Source of the DNA: Thalassovita litoralis
Lineage (GTDB): Bacteria > Pseudomonadota > Alphaproteobacteria > Rhodobacterales > Rhodobacteraceae
Reading direction: 5' to 3'
NCBI RefSeq assembly: GCF_900182725.1
Contig: NZ_FXTO01000038.1
Location: 1-34,244, forward strand
Length of the DNA stretch: 34,244 nucleotides
Below the pieces are notes generated by a model. It was not told the DNA's origin. It was given only the letters and a program-made list of their open reading frames with translations, and ran no database searches. The translations under genes and the position numbers were made by a program. Shown here in pieces: positions 1 to 6,541 of the stretch (positions are counted from its first letter, which is position 1; each line of letters begins with the position of its first letter).

Positions 1-103
1 CATGGCAACAACTCAGGCAGGCGTGAGACCGGCATGTCGGAGATGCGTGCGATGGCGTCGCCGAGCCATGCCTGCGGGTCGATGTCGTTGAGCTTACGGT
101 ACG
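1..103 (-). mobile_element. IS66-family transposase, C-terminal fragment
   Basis: Read on the minus strand, this edge encodes KLNDIDPQAWLGDAIARIS and continues to ELLP at the window edge. That is the characteristic tail of the IS66 TnpC transposase, which normally ends LLPW. Only this tail is visible; the gene either continues out of the window or is cut. At about position 100 the sequence changes abruptly into a tyrosine integrase fragment on the other strand, so the upstream part of the transposase gene is missing here. No inverted repeat of a complete insertion sequence is visible. It is a remnant. Confidence 0.75.
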
Positions 104-190
104 CATTCTATGAGGCGAACGAAGGTGACCCAGATCTACAAGAAAACGGGCAACCTTCGGGCAGTCCAGCTGCTGTTGGGCCATACCGTT
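101..190 (+). pseudogene. Tyrosine recombinase (integrase) fragment
   Basis: The plus strand reads THSMRRTKVTQIYKKTGN and then LRAVQLLLGHT. This is the catalytic region of phage-type tyrosine integrases: the conserved H-x-x-R lies in HSMRR and the second conserved His in LLLGHT. Everything upstream, and the nucleophilic Tyr downstream, are absent. After the GHT codons (to about 187) the frame runs into antisense sequence of a cytochrome c gene. The piece is about 28 residues long and cannot be active. It marks a recombination scar where an integrative element once sat. Confidence 0.8.
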
Positions 191-496
191 CACCCCTTTG
201 ATGCCGGTGGCGTGGCTACCCGATTTATAAGCCCCATCGACCCCGCGTCCGTCCCAGCCGTGACATTCCTTGCAACGCCAGTTGTTATTGGGCTGCTTGG
301 CATATTTTTCGTTGCTGGAGGGATAAAGCGGATGCGTTTCCGTGGGGGTGTCGGCTTTGATAACCTTGTACCACTTGTCATACAGTTTGCCGCCGCGTGC
401 GATTGACCCCTGATCGGGATCAGCAAAAGCTGCCGTTGAGATTGCGCCAAGCGAAACGGCTGCCAATATTGCAACTGCCTTTTTGATCTTGGTCAT
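188..496 (-). pseudogene. c-type cytochrome, 3' end truncated
   Basis: On the minus strand an ATG at 496 opens a protein with a clear Sec signal peptide: MTKIKK, a hydrophobic stretch, then cleavage after AFA at about residue 24. A single haem c site, CKECH, follows at about residue 77. The protein would be a periplasmic monohaem electron carrier. The reading matches cytochrome c sequence down to HATGIKGVNGMA. There it meets the integrase fragment and runs on into unrelated sequence, so the distal Met ligand region is lost. The upstream side is intact and faces a divergent LuxR gene. The exact subfamily is not recognised. Confidence 0.7.
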
Positions 497-672
497 GACG
501 TGCGTCCTCCTTCTCCGATAACATCGGGGCGTGTTGCGCGGTGTGCGCATTTTCCTCGTTTTCACATTGTCGTGATGGCGGCGTCCTGAAAACGCCAGAG
601 TCGCGGAAGGGTGGGGCTTATCGGTTGAATAAGATCAAAGTCGAAGGGAACTAGACGAAAGTCTGAACGCTT

Positions 673-1227
673 ATGGATACAATTTTAACACGTCACACAC
701 CGAAAACAGCTCTGTCACTCTCGGATTTGGGGGGTGCGATCTTTCTGGCCTTGGCGCACCTGATCTGCGGGGTTGTTCTGACGATTGATGTATCGTCGGA
801 AATTTACGCGGCTTTAACGGGTCGTTCCTCTGACAATGAACACGGGCCTGTTCTGCTGGTTGCCGAACTGATTGCAACAGCTTTGCTATACTTCATTTTC
901 GTGCAGTCGATGCGCCAAATCCTGTTTTACCGCGATGCACTACAACGCGCCAAACTGCGGCTGGAAGGGGTTCGGAACGAATTTTCAGGTCTGGTTGGTC
1001 AGCGATTTCAGGAATGGGATTTATCGCCCGCAGAAACCGAAGTGGCCCTGTTAACAATCAAGGGCCTACGTATTTCAGATATTGCACAGGTCCGCGATTG
1101 CCGGGAAGGGACTATAAAATCGCATTTGACTTCGATTTATAAAAAGTCTGGCACATCTTCACGTCCCGATCTTCTGGCCCGTTTCGTAGATGATTTTCTG
1201 GAACTGGCGAATGACAGGCTGCATTAA
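673..1227 (+). CDS. Membrane-anchored LuxR-type transcriptional regulator
   Basis: This is a 184-residue protein with two hydrophobic segments, at about residues 17-39 and 60-80, followed by a short helical linker. A C-terminal LuxR/GerE helix-turn-helix follows at about residues 118-175: LSPAETEVALLTIKGL, then EGTIKSHLTSIYKKSG. There is no receiver domain and no autoinducer-binding domain, so it is probably a membrane-tethered DNA-binding protein that senses an envelope signal. It is divergent from the truncated signal-peptide cytochrome, with 176 bp between them, so it may have controlled that gene. No strong ribosome binding site is seen before the ATG at 673; this start is used because it just precedes the first membrane segment. 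Confidence 0.75.
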   Translation: MDTILTRHTPKTALSLSDLGGAIFLALAHLICGVVLTIDVSSEIYAALTGRSSDNEHGPVLLVAELIATALLYFIFVQSMRQILFYRDALQRAKLRLEGVRNEFSGLVGQRFQEWDLSPAETEVALLTIKGLRISDIAQVRDCREGTIKSHLTSIYKKSGTSSRPDLLARFVDDFLELANDRLH

Positions 1228-1232
1228 GATAC

Positions 1233-1338
1233 TCAGTACATTTTAGCCTTCTTTGTAGGAACCAGCACGCCCGCATCAACCAACCGACGCAAATGCCTGC
1301 CAATCGGCAAGGCGTTGTATCGGGATCGGGTTTTACTC
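1233..1338 (-). other. Possible remnant of a winged-helix protein
   Basis: Between the LuxR gene and the next minus-strand gene, one minus frame reads RSRYNALPIGRHLRRLVDAG, then VLVPTKKAKMY and a stop at 1233-1235. The pattern of helix, basic residues and beta wing resembles the end of a winged helix-turn-helix domain. The frame is closed by a stop upstream and has no start, so this would be a decayed fragment. Nothing else is seen in 1228-1408. The call rests on the look of the residues only. Confidence 0.25.
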
Positions 1339-1408
1339 CGTCATCTGCGCGAAGCGAACTGCCCAAGCGGTTGTCTCGCAGGGGCATAGGACCACCGGGC
1401 CAAAGATG

Positions 1409-2059
1409 TCAATTCCAAGGGCTCCAGTCGATCTTGGGAACGGTGAACTCTGGTAGATCGGGAAGGTAAGACGCGGCAACCTCCCAAGCGACACCGGGCG
1501 ATGCCTTCACCGTGGTCCAAACCTCATCCTTGGTGGGAACCGTCAGCCCGCACACTTCGGATGCCTCCGGGTCAGGAGAGACAGAAGGGTTAAACGCCAG
1601 CTCCAGTTCATGCAGGTCCGTCATCGTATCGCAAGCGTCCTTCAGGTCCCAAGCAGTGACGCCCAGCACCACAGCCACCCCCGCCACGGGGATAGCTTCC
1701 GCCACCACCGATCCGGCGTTTCTGGGAGCACCGGCAGCAGTGCGGCGAGATACACGGGCGGCGGTATCCTCTACAGCTTCCGCCAACAGCCGTTTCTGGC
1801 CCCGATAGGTAACGGATTTGGGGGTTCTGAGGGTGGCCACCTCATCCGTCAGCGACACGACCTCGGCCTCCTTGCGGACCAGATCGTCACTCAGGTTGTT
1901 AATCTTCCGATCCCTCGCCCCCAGCACCGAAGCAGCGCCCGTCACCACCTCAAAGGCCCCGGAAACCAACATGGCGACCGAACTGAATGCTACCGTGGCA
2001 ACATTCATGGTAACTGACCCCGCCAGTACGACCGCAAACACCACTGTTCGTAGCTTCAT
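1409..2059 (-). CDS. Hypothetical protein with N-terminal membrane segments and coiled coil
   Basis: The start at 2059 is chosen because GAGGAGGAA lies just upstream, an excellent ribosome binding site; the open frame continues further upstream without one. The 216-residue product begins MKLRTVVFAVVLAGSV, either a signal peptide or the first of two hydrophobic segments (about 5-45). A charged heptad-like stretch follows (about 50-75, NNLSDDLVRKEAEVVSLTDE), which may form a coiled coil. A second hydrophobic patch (about 118-138, VVAEAIPVAGVAVVLGVTAW) and an acidic tail ending in IDWSPWN complete it. No family is recognised. Two small element-type genes lie upstream on the same strand, so it may belong to the mobile region. 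Confidence 0.65.
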   Translation of the reverse strand: MKLRTVVFAVVLAGSVTMNVATVAFSSVAMLVSGAFEVVTGAASVLGARDRKINNLSDDLVRKEAEVVSLTDEVATLRTPKSVTYRGQKRLLAEAVEDTAARVSRRTAAGAPRNAGSVVAEAIPVAGVAVVLGVTAWDLKDACDTMTDLHELELAFNPSVSPDPEASEVCGLTVPTKDEVWTTVKASPGVAWEVAASYLPDLPEFTVPKIDWSPWN

Positions 2060-2147
2060 TCCTGTTCCTCCTCTTTCTGTTTTGCCCTGCTCGACAAAAA
2101 ATAGCAAAGCGGGTTGCCCCCGGCAGCCGTAGCCGCCGAGGAACGTT

Positions 2148-2435
2148 TCATATGCGGTCGATAGCATCCAGCACCAAGACCAACGCCTCAGCCCGCCAGC
2201 CGGACAGGTCAGCGTTGGGTAGCGGCAGCCACGGGCCATAGTCGACACGGATCACTTCGGTTTCGTCCTCGGCCACATCATAGGCAAAGCTGCCCCCGTC
2301 CGGCCCAAGGCACACGACCGAACAGTCCGCCCCAAACAGCCCCGCCAGCACAGCAGAGGTGGCAACCTCACCCCACGGCAGAACCCAGCCCCCGCTACGG
2401 TGAACCAGAGGATAGATGTCCAGATAGTCAGTCAT
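2148..2435 (-). CDS. Small acidic hypothetical protein
   Basis: This is a 95-residue acidic protein, MTDYLDIYPLVHRSG to LVLVLDAIDRI. Its ATG overlaps the last eight bases of the upstream gene (2428-2613), so the two are probably translationally coupled; a GGGGGA lies just before the ATG. No known domain is recognised. The codon pattern and GC-rich third positions look like real coding sequence. Its partner resembles small proteins found in Rhodobacterales integrative elements, so this one is probably a cargo or control gene of the same element. Confidence 0.55.
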   Translation of the reverse strand: MTDYLDIYPLVHRSGGWVLPWGEVATSAVLAGLFGADCSVVCLGPDGGSFAYDVAEDETEVIRVDYGPWLPLPNADLSGWRAEALVLVLDAIDRI

Positions 2436-2613
2436 GGTCCCCCAGCTTTCCGGTCACCACATAGTCGGCCAACACCTGCCAGTAATGGGCTGCATCCCGC
2501 CCCCCCTGCGCTCGGGCAGCAACGTCCTCGGCCCTGGAACGAGAAAGGCCACCGTCGTATTCCACGATGGCGGCCCTTCCCACGAACGCGTCAATGTCAG
2601 GTATCAGTGGCAT
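2428..2613 (-). CDS. Small integrative-element protein
   Basis: This 61-residue protein begins MPLIPDIDAFVGRAAIVEYD and continues GGLSRSRAEDVAARAQG. The pattern of AFxxRAAIxEYDGGLSRxxAE is one I recognise from short proteins of alphaproteobacterial prophages and integrative elements, usually near replication ATPase genes. The function is unknown. It overlaps the following gene at ATGACTGA. A modest AGGCG precedes the ATG. It supports the view that 2.1 to 9.2 kb derives from such elements, although it lies on the opposite strand from the ATPase remnants. Confidence 0.6.
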   Translation of the reverse strand: MPLIPDIDAFVGRAAIVEYDGGLSRSRAEDVAARAQGGRDAAHYWQVLADYVVTGKLGDHD

Positions 2614-2874
2614 GGCAAACGCCTAGAGACAGCCCCATTTGGACATCGAAACGCGACGCAGCATCAGACACGGCGTCGACAGGGAGCGCAGAGAGCAGAA
2701 ATTCGCAGCGAAGCGATACAAACAGCTGATCGACGGAACAAAGCGCCCTTTCGCTGTGAGCGCCCCAATGTCGGCTTTCGGCTTGCAGGCAAAAACGGTC
2801 TTTTTGGATCGCCCCCGTCCAGAACCGCGTCACAATTTCTGATCAGGCGCTTTACGTGATGAACGCCCGACACA
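2614..2874. other. Gene-free stretch
   Basis: No convincing gene is seen. Several frames stay open on both strands, but their residue composition (many R, S, H, C and P) and the lack of ribosome binding sites mark them as chance frames. It lies between the divergent ends of the small element genes and the RTX remnant. Confidence 0.5.
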
Positions 2875-3528
2875 TCACAGGATTTCCAACGCACCCAGAA
2901 TTTCCGGCAGCGTCGTCGTAAATCCGGCTGCGCTTGACGCCAGATCAATGGATATCTCATGCGATGAACCCAATGCGGTATCGGTGAAAGTGATCAGAAT
3001 ACCTTGATCTGTTAGCACAACGCTTGATGAATCGAACACTGCGCCGCCAGCATTGTAGAAACGAAGCGTATCGCCCTCAGAGATTTCGAAATCCGTGACC
3101 GATGTGTTCGTTGAAGTTCGCGTGAACTCGAACACATCCGCACCCGCGCCACCTGTTAACACATCAGTCCCCATACCGCCAAAAATGGTGTCATCACCGT
3201 TCCCGCCAGAAATACTCTCGTTGGCGTCGGATCCCCAGATCACATCATTTCCTGCACCGCCGTCGATATACAGACCCATGCCCGCAAGGCTGTAATCAGG
3301 ACTGGTCAGGTCGATGATATCGTTTCCGCCCATGCCTCGAATTTCTTCGATATTTGCAAAACGTGCCGTACTTTGATTGCCGATATAGTCGTCGGTCAAC
3401 GTAATTGAGCTGTGGAACCCCGAATAGGCATCGTGCAGAAAGAAGGCGTCGCCTTGTTCGCTGAGCTGGACGATGTCGGTACAGTCCTTCGCTGTAGTGG
3501 TCTCGAATGGCAGGCCAGGGCCGCTCAA
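2875..3528 (-). pseudogene. RTX calcium-binding protein, C-terminal fragment
   Basis: The minus strand encodes a C-terminal RTX region. Glycine/aspartate nonapeptide repeats such as GGAGNDVIWG, GGNGDDTIFG and GGAGADVFEF bind calcium and form a parallel beta roll. The last 60 residues, up to PEILGALEIL, look like the conserved tail used for type I secretion. The part upstream of about QLSEQGDAFFLHD is missing: from about 3500-3528 the sequence switches to an ATPase gene on the other strand. The first Met in the open frame is not a credible start. The intact protein would have been a secreted adhesin, enzyme or similar large protein. Confidence 0.75.
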
Positions 3529-3717
3529 GCTGGCGACGATTGGGCGGGCTGCATTGTGGCGGATGTGCTGGGGATGGATGCGACCTCAGACAAGAAGCGC
3601 CTCAAGAGGATCATCGAAACATGGCTGAAATCCGGTGCGCTGGTGAAGGTCAAACACAAGGATGCAAACCGTATCGAGCGGCCATGTTTGGAGGTGGGTG
3701 AATGGGCAACGGAATGA
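3505..3717 (+). pseudogene. AAA/RepA-like replication ATPase, C-terminal winged-helix fragment (copy 1)
   Basis: The readable product runs GDDWAGCIVADVLGMD, then DKKRLKRIIETWLKSGALV and ends EVGEWATE. This is the C-terminal winged-helix-like tail seen in RepA/AAA-type ATPases of prophages and integrative elements, where conserved AD(V/A)LGLD and W(I/L)xSGAL motifs follow the helicase core. The Walker motifs and all upstream sequence are absent. The fragment abuts the RTX remnant tail to tail on opposite strands at about 3500-3528. Four bases after its stop a cluster of GGTGATGC repeats begins, which could be the binding site of the lost protein. Confidence 0.6.
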
Positions 3718-3720
3718 TGT

Positions 3721-3855
3721 GCATCACCACCCTGAAAACAGGGGTGATGCAGGGTGATGCAAACGCGGTCATTAAAGGTGCTGCACCACCACCACCCCCT
3801 ACGGGGGCGGTGGGTGGTGGTGATGCACTACACCTTAGCGCGGTGGTGGTGATGC
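3721..3855. repeat. GGTGATGC repeat cluster with GC-rich hairpin (array A)
   Basis: The octamer GGTGATGC occurs at 3743-3750, 3753-3760, 3819-3826 and 3848-3855, with the inverted form GCATCACC at 3721-3728. In the middle lies a near-perfect hairpin, a CACCACCACCACCCCC arm at 3784-3799 and a matching G-rich arm at 3803-3822, with a TAC loop. The first two copies are ten bases apart, one helical turn. It follows directly on the ATPase tail gene. No gene is supported here. Confidence 0.7.
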
Positions 3856-3896
3856 AGGTTGCCCCCGCCTGCCTGTCCCAATTCCCAATTACCCCC

Positions 3897-3995
3897 AGTG
3901 GGACCCAGTGGGTGCAAGTGGGTGCCAAGTGTGGTCGCCAATGTGGTCCCAATGCGGTCACGATGCGGGCTCGGTGCGGGCGCGGTGCGGGGTCT
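3897..3995 (+). repeat. Array of nine degenerate ~11-bp repeats (array B)
   Basis: Nine imperfect units start at 3897, 3907, 3917, 3928, 3941, 3952, 3963, 3974 and 3985. Examples are AGTGGGTGCCA, ATGTGGTCCCA, ATGCGGTCACG and GTGCGGGCGCG, consensus about RTGYGGKYNCR. The spacing is 10-11 bp except one of 13, close to a DNA helical turn. The units drift gradually from AGTGGG to GTGCGGG. The array ends about 40 bp before the terminase start. An open frame through the array is ignored because the terminase has a good ribosome binding site further on. Confidence 0.65.
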
Positions 3996-4033
3996 TGCTT
4001 TCTCTCTCCCGAAAAAATCCGGGGGGAATGCTG

Positions 4034-5572
4034 ATGGCTAGGGCATCGAAAGAGGCATCGGCGGCCTTGCGTTTCCTTCCCAAGCTGGTGGTCCCTGAGG
4101 GCCGTCTTGCGGGCAAGCGGTTGCGGCTGGCGTCCTATCAGAAAGACTTTGTGCGGGGTGCGTTCGCCAAGGGTATCGAGACGGGTTGCCTCAGTGTGGG
4201 CAGAGGCGCGGCGAAAACAGCTTTGAGCGCGGGCATCGCTCTTGGGCACCTCATGGGTGAGATTGCGCCCCAGCCGAAACGCGAAATCATCTTCGCGGCG
4301 CGCAACCGTGACCAAGCCAAGACGGCTTTCGGGTTCCTCTTGGGGTTCATCGAGGGGTTGCCAGAGGATGAGCAAGAGCAATTCACGATCCGGCGCGGCT
4401 CCAAGCTGGAAGTGGAAACCGCTGAGAACGGCGGCGGGCTGGCGCGCGTTATCGCGGCGGATGGCAAGTCAATCCTTGGCGGTGCCCCCACGCTGGCAAT
4501 CCTTGATGAGCGGGCCGCATGGGAACGTGAAAAGGGCGATGCGTTGGAAAATGCTATCCTGTCCGGTCTGGGCAAGCGCGATGGCCGCGCCCTGATTATC
4601 AGCACGAGCGCACCGGATGATGCGAACACGTTTAGCCGGTGGTTGGATGAGCCGCCCCCCGGCACCTATGTGCAGGAACATCGCCCGGACCCCGGCTTGC
4701 CGCCTGACGATCTGGCAAGCCTGCTGGTGGCCAATCCGGGCGCGGCTGAGGGCATCGGCCCATCTGCGGAATGGCTTACTGCCCAAGCGCGGCGGGCGAT
4801 TGCGCGGGGCGGCTCTGCCCTGTCCAGTTTCCGCAACCTCAACAGGAATGAGCGGGTGGCGTCCGACAATCGTTCGGTGTTGCTGACGGTTGACGAATGG
4901 TTGGCCTGCGAGGTGGCCCCCGATGATCTGCCCCCGCGTGAGGGACCGGTTGTCCTGGGGGTTGATCTGGGCGGGTCCCGGTCAATGTCTGCGGCGGCGC
5001 TCTACTGGCCAGACACGGGCCGCTTGGAATGTGTCGGGGCTTTCCCCTGCAATCCGGGCCTTGCGGATCGTGGCCAAGCTGACGGCGTGTCGCATCGCTA
5101 TGTCGAAATGTCCGACCGGGGCGAACTGGTGACGATGGGCGATACGACCGTGCCCGTGGGCCGTTTCCTTGCCAGCGTTGTTGAGCGGTTGAACGGGCAG
5201 GCCCCGGCGGCAATCGCGGGTGACAGGTTCCGCCATGCTGAATTTCTTGAGGCACTGCGAGACGCGGGCCTTGATCGGGTGCCGTTCATCTGGCGCGGGT
5301 TCGGATGGAAAGACGGCTCTGAGGACATAGAGCGGACCCGGCGGGCGGTGTTCGAGGGGCAGGTGCGCACGGTGCCGTCGCTCTTGCTGCGCTCTGCCTT
5401 TGCGGATGCGATCACGCTGGTGGACCCGGCGGGCAATCACAAATTGGCGGCTGGACGTAGCACGGGCCGGGTGGACCCCGTGTCTATTTCCAATTTGAGC
5501 AGGTTGATCTTGGCGACGCCAAAAGCGCCGTTCTGGAGGCTACAGAAGCGCCGGAGAGGCAACACAAGCTGA
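4034..5572 (+). CDS. Phage terminase large subunit, C-terminus replaced
   Basis: The 512-residue product is a DNA-packaging motor: ATPase plus nuclease. The Walker A variant GRGAAKT is at residues 56-62 and Walker B, AILDERAAW, has D158 and E159. The RNase H-like nuclease domain has D311 in LGVDLGGSRS and D397 in IAGDRF. The start at 4034 is chosen because GGGGGGA lies six bases upstream; the open frame extends upstream only through the repeat array. Family similarity stops at about residue 483 (STGRVDPV, nt about 5480). The last 29 residues are out-of-frame reading of an ATPase tail gene, so this is a 3' fusion scar. The core motifs are all present, but function is doubtful. Confidence 0.8.
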   Translation: MARASKEASAALRFLPKLVVPEGRLAGKRLRLASYQKDFVRGAFAKGIETGCLSVGRGAAKTALSAGIALGHLMGEIAPQPKREIIFAARNRDQAKTAFGFLLGFIEGLPEDEQEQFTIRRGSKLEVETAENGGGLARVIAADGKSILGGAPTLAILDERAAWEREKGDALENAILSGLGKRDGRALIISTSAPDDANTFSRWLDEPPPGTYVQEHRPDPGLPPDDLASLLVANPGAAEGIGPSAEWLTAQARRAIARGGSALSSFRNLNRNERVASDNRSVLLTVDEWLACEVAPDDLPPREGPVVLGVDLGGSRSMSAAALYWPDTGRLECVGAFPCNPGLADRGQADGVSHRYVEMSDRGELVTMGDTTVPVGRFLASVVERLNGQAPAAIAGDRFRHAEFLEALRDAGLDRVPFIWRGFGWKDGSEDIERTRRAVFEGQVRTVPSLLLRSAFADAITLVDPAGNHKLAAGRSTGRVDPVSISNLSRLILATPKAPFWRLQKRRRGNTS

Positions 5573-5895
5573 CACCGGCGCAACGGCTTGGACAGGACAC
5601 ATACATCACCGCAGCAGTAGCGCGGGGGTCTTGGGAGGATGGTGCTTTTCGTGGCGTTCACGTCGATGCGTGGCGAGATGCGTTCTATGCCAAACACACC
5701 GGCGACAGCGCCGATGCCAAGAAAAAGGCTTTCCAACGGGTCAGGCGCGATCTGGTCGAGGCCGGGCAAATGGTTGTGAATGATGACATCTATTTCACAA
5801 ACGATGCAGGCATACAGGGGGCCATAATACTGGAGCGGGACAGCCGGGACACAGCGGGACAAAATGAAAAATGTCCCTGTGCAGAAGCGGAATGA
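5476..5895 (+). pseudogene. Replication-type ATPase, C-terminal fragment (copy 2)
   Basis: In the frame one base off the terminase, the sequence reads PRVYFQFEQVDLGDAKS, then LTPAQRLGQDTYITAAVARG, VHVDAWRDAFYAKHTGDS and LVEAGQMVVNDDIYFTND, ending at a TGA at 5893-5895. I recognise this as the C-terminal region of AAA-family ATPases in alphaproteobacterial integrative elements: a linker plus winged-helix domain. It is a different family from the copy at 3505-3717. No start codon or Walker motif is present; it is joined to the terminase body at about 5476. The first three GGGACA repeats overlap its last codons. Confidence 0.6.
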
Positions 5896-5987
5896 GCCGG
5901 GACAAACGGGACAAATGCCTAAGGCATGTCCCGTGTCCCGCCCCGACTGAGGGTTTTGGAGTGAGTTTTGACGGGACAAGCGGGACA
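5837..5987. repeat. GGGACA repeat array (array C)
   Basis: GGGACA occurs on the plus strand at 5837, 5846, 5856, 5899, 5908, 5973 and 5982, and as TGTCCC at 5872, 5927 and 5934: ten copies in about 150 bp. Neighbouring direct copies are 9-10 bp apart. The copies at 5908 and 5927 form the arms of a near-perfect hairpin (CGGGACA, ATGCCT, AGGCAT, GTCCCG). The array starts inside the end of the ATPase tail gene and runs past its stop. It resembles initiator-binding iterons. Confidence 0.75.
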
Positions 5988-6011
5988 CGCTGGTCGGTCA
6001 CGGTTTGTTTG

Positions 6012-6326
6012 TTAATCGCTCTTGGATGTAAGAAAGGCATAACGGTTAGCGCAGGCAAGAGTTTCCGTTACAATTTCTTGTTCGGTAAGTTGGTCATAAG
6101 TCTTCTCTGCAGCGTGAAGTGCTTTCCATGCAGACATGCTGTCGCCTTCAGCAGCAATGCCGAGCGTGGTCTTCATGCCGTCTGATATTGCTGTACCCCA
6201 AGGATCAAACCCTATCTCTTGTTCGACTTCGCTTTTCATCGTGTCGGGCAAGTAACTGATCCAAAGCCCGCTAAAGTCGAATAGCACAACGCAGAGTGCG
6301 ACAGTTTCAAGCAAGTAAGCCTCCAT
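6012..6326 (-). CDS. Hypothetical protein of lower GC content
   Basis: This is a 104-residue minus-strand frame starting MEAYLLETVALCVVLF, with a hydrophobic N-terminus and a soluble acidic remainder (LTEQEIVTETLACANRYAF near the end). No family is recognised. The surrounding 500 bp are visibly more AT-rich than the rest of the mobile region, which suggests a separate origin. No clear ribosome binding site precedes the ATG at 6326, and the frame extends 15 codons upstream, so the start is uncertain. It sits between the repeat array and the chimeric terminase, on the opposite strand to both. Confidence 0.45.
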   Translation of the reverse strand: MEAYLLETVALCVVLFDFSGLWISYLPDTMKSEVEQEIGFDPWGTAISDGMKTTLGIAAEGDSMSAWKALHAAEKTYDQLTEQEIVTETLACANRYAFLTSKSD

Positions 6327-6541
6327 AACTATAGATATTGAACTCTGGCATGAGGGAAATTGCCAAAGCAAGCACGGTTTTGCAGCGGCCTACCCGATCG
6401 GCGGTTTGCAAAGTTGGGGCTTTCGCTTGCAAAATTGAGAACAAGTGATAACATATCAATTGCATAAGGCGTTTAGGTGACTGTTTAGTATTGAGTTTTG
6501 ACCTTGCGATCACCGCTTGTCACTCGAATTGTCACTGAATT
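6327..6541. other. AT-richer intergenic region with TTGTCACT repeat
   Basis: No gene is seen. Directly before the next ATG, TTGTCACT occurs at 6517-6524 and again at 6529-6536, exactly 12 bp apart, each followed by a short A/T-rich segment. It may be an operator for the downstream phage gene or part of another repeat array. No ribosome binding site is visible before the ATG at 6542. Confidence 0.45.

Noticed and set aside
3721-3995. CRISPR array
   Set aside because: The repeats are only 8-11 bp long, degenerate and without unique spacers of constant length.
3702-4033. Protein-coding frames through the repeat arrays, including a long N-terminal extension of the terminase
   Set aside because: The frames only translate repeats, and the ribosome binding site at 4021-4027 supports the start at 4034.
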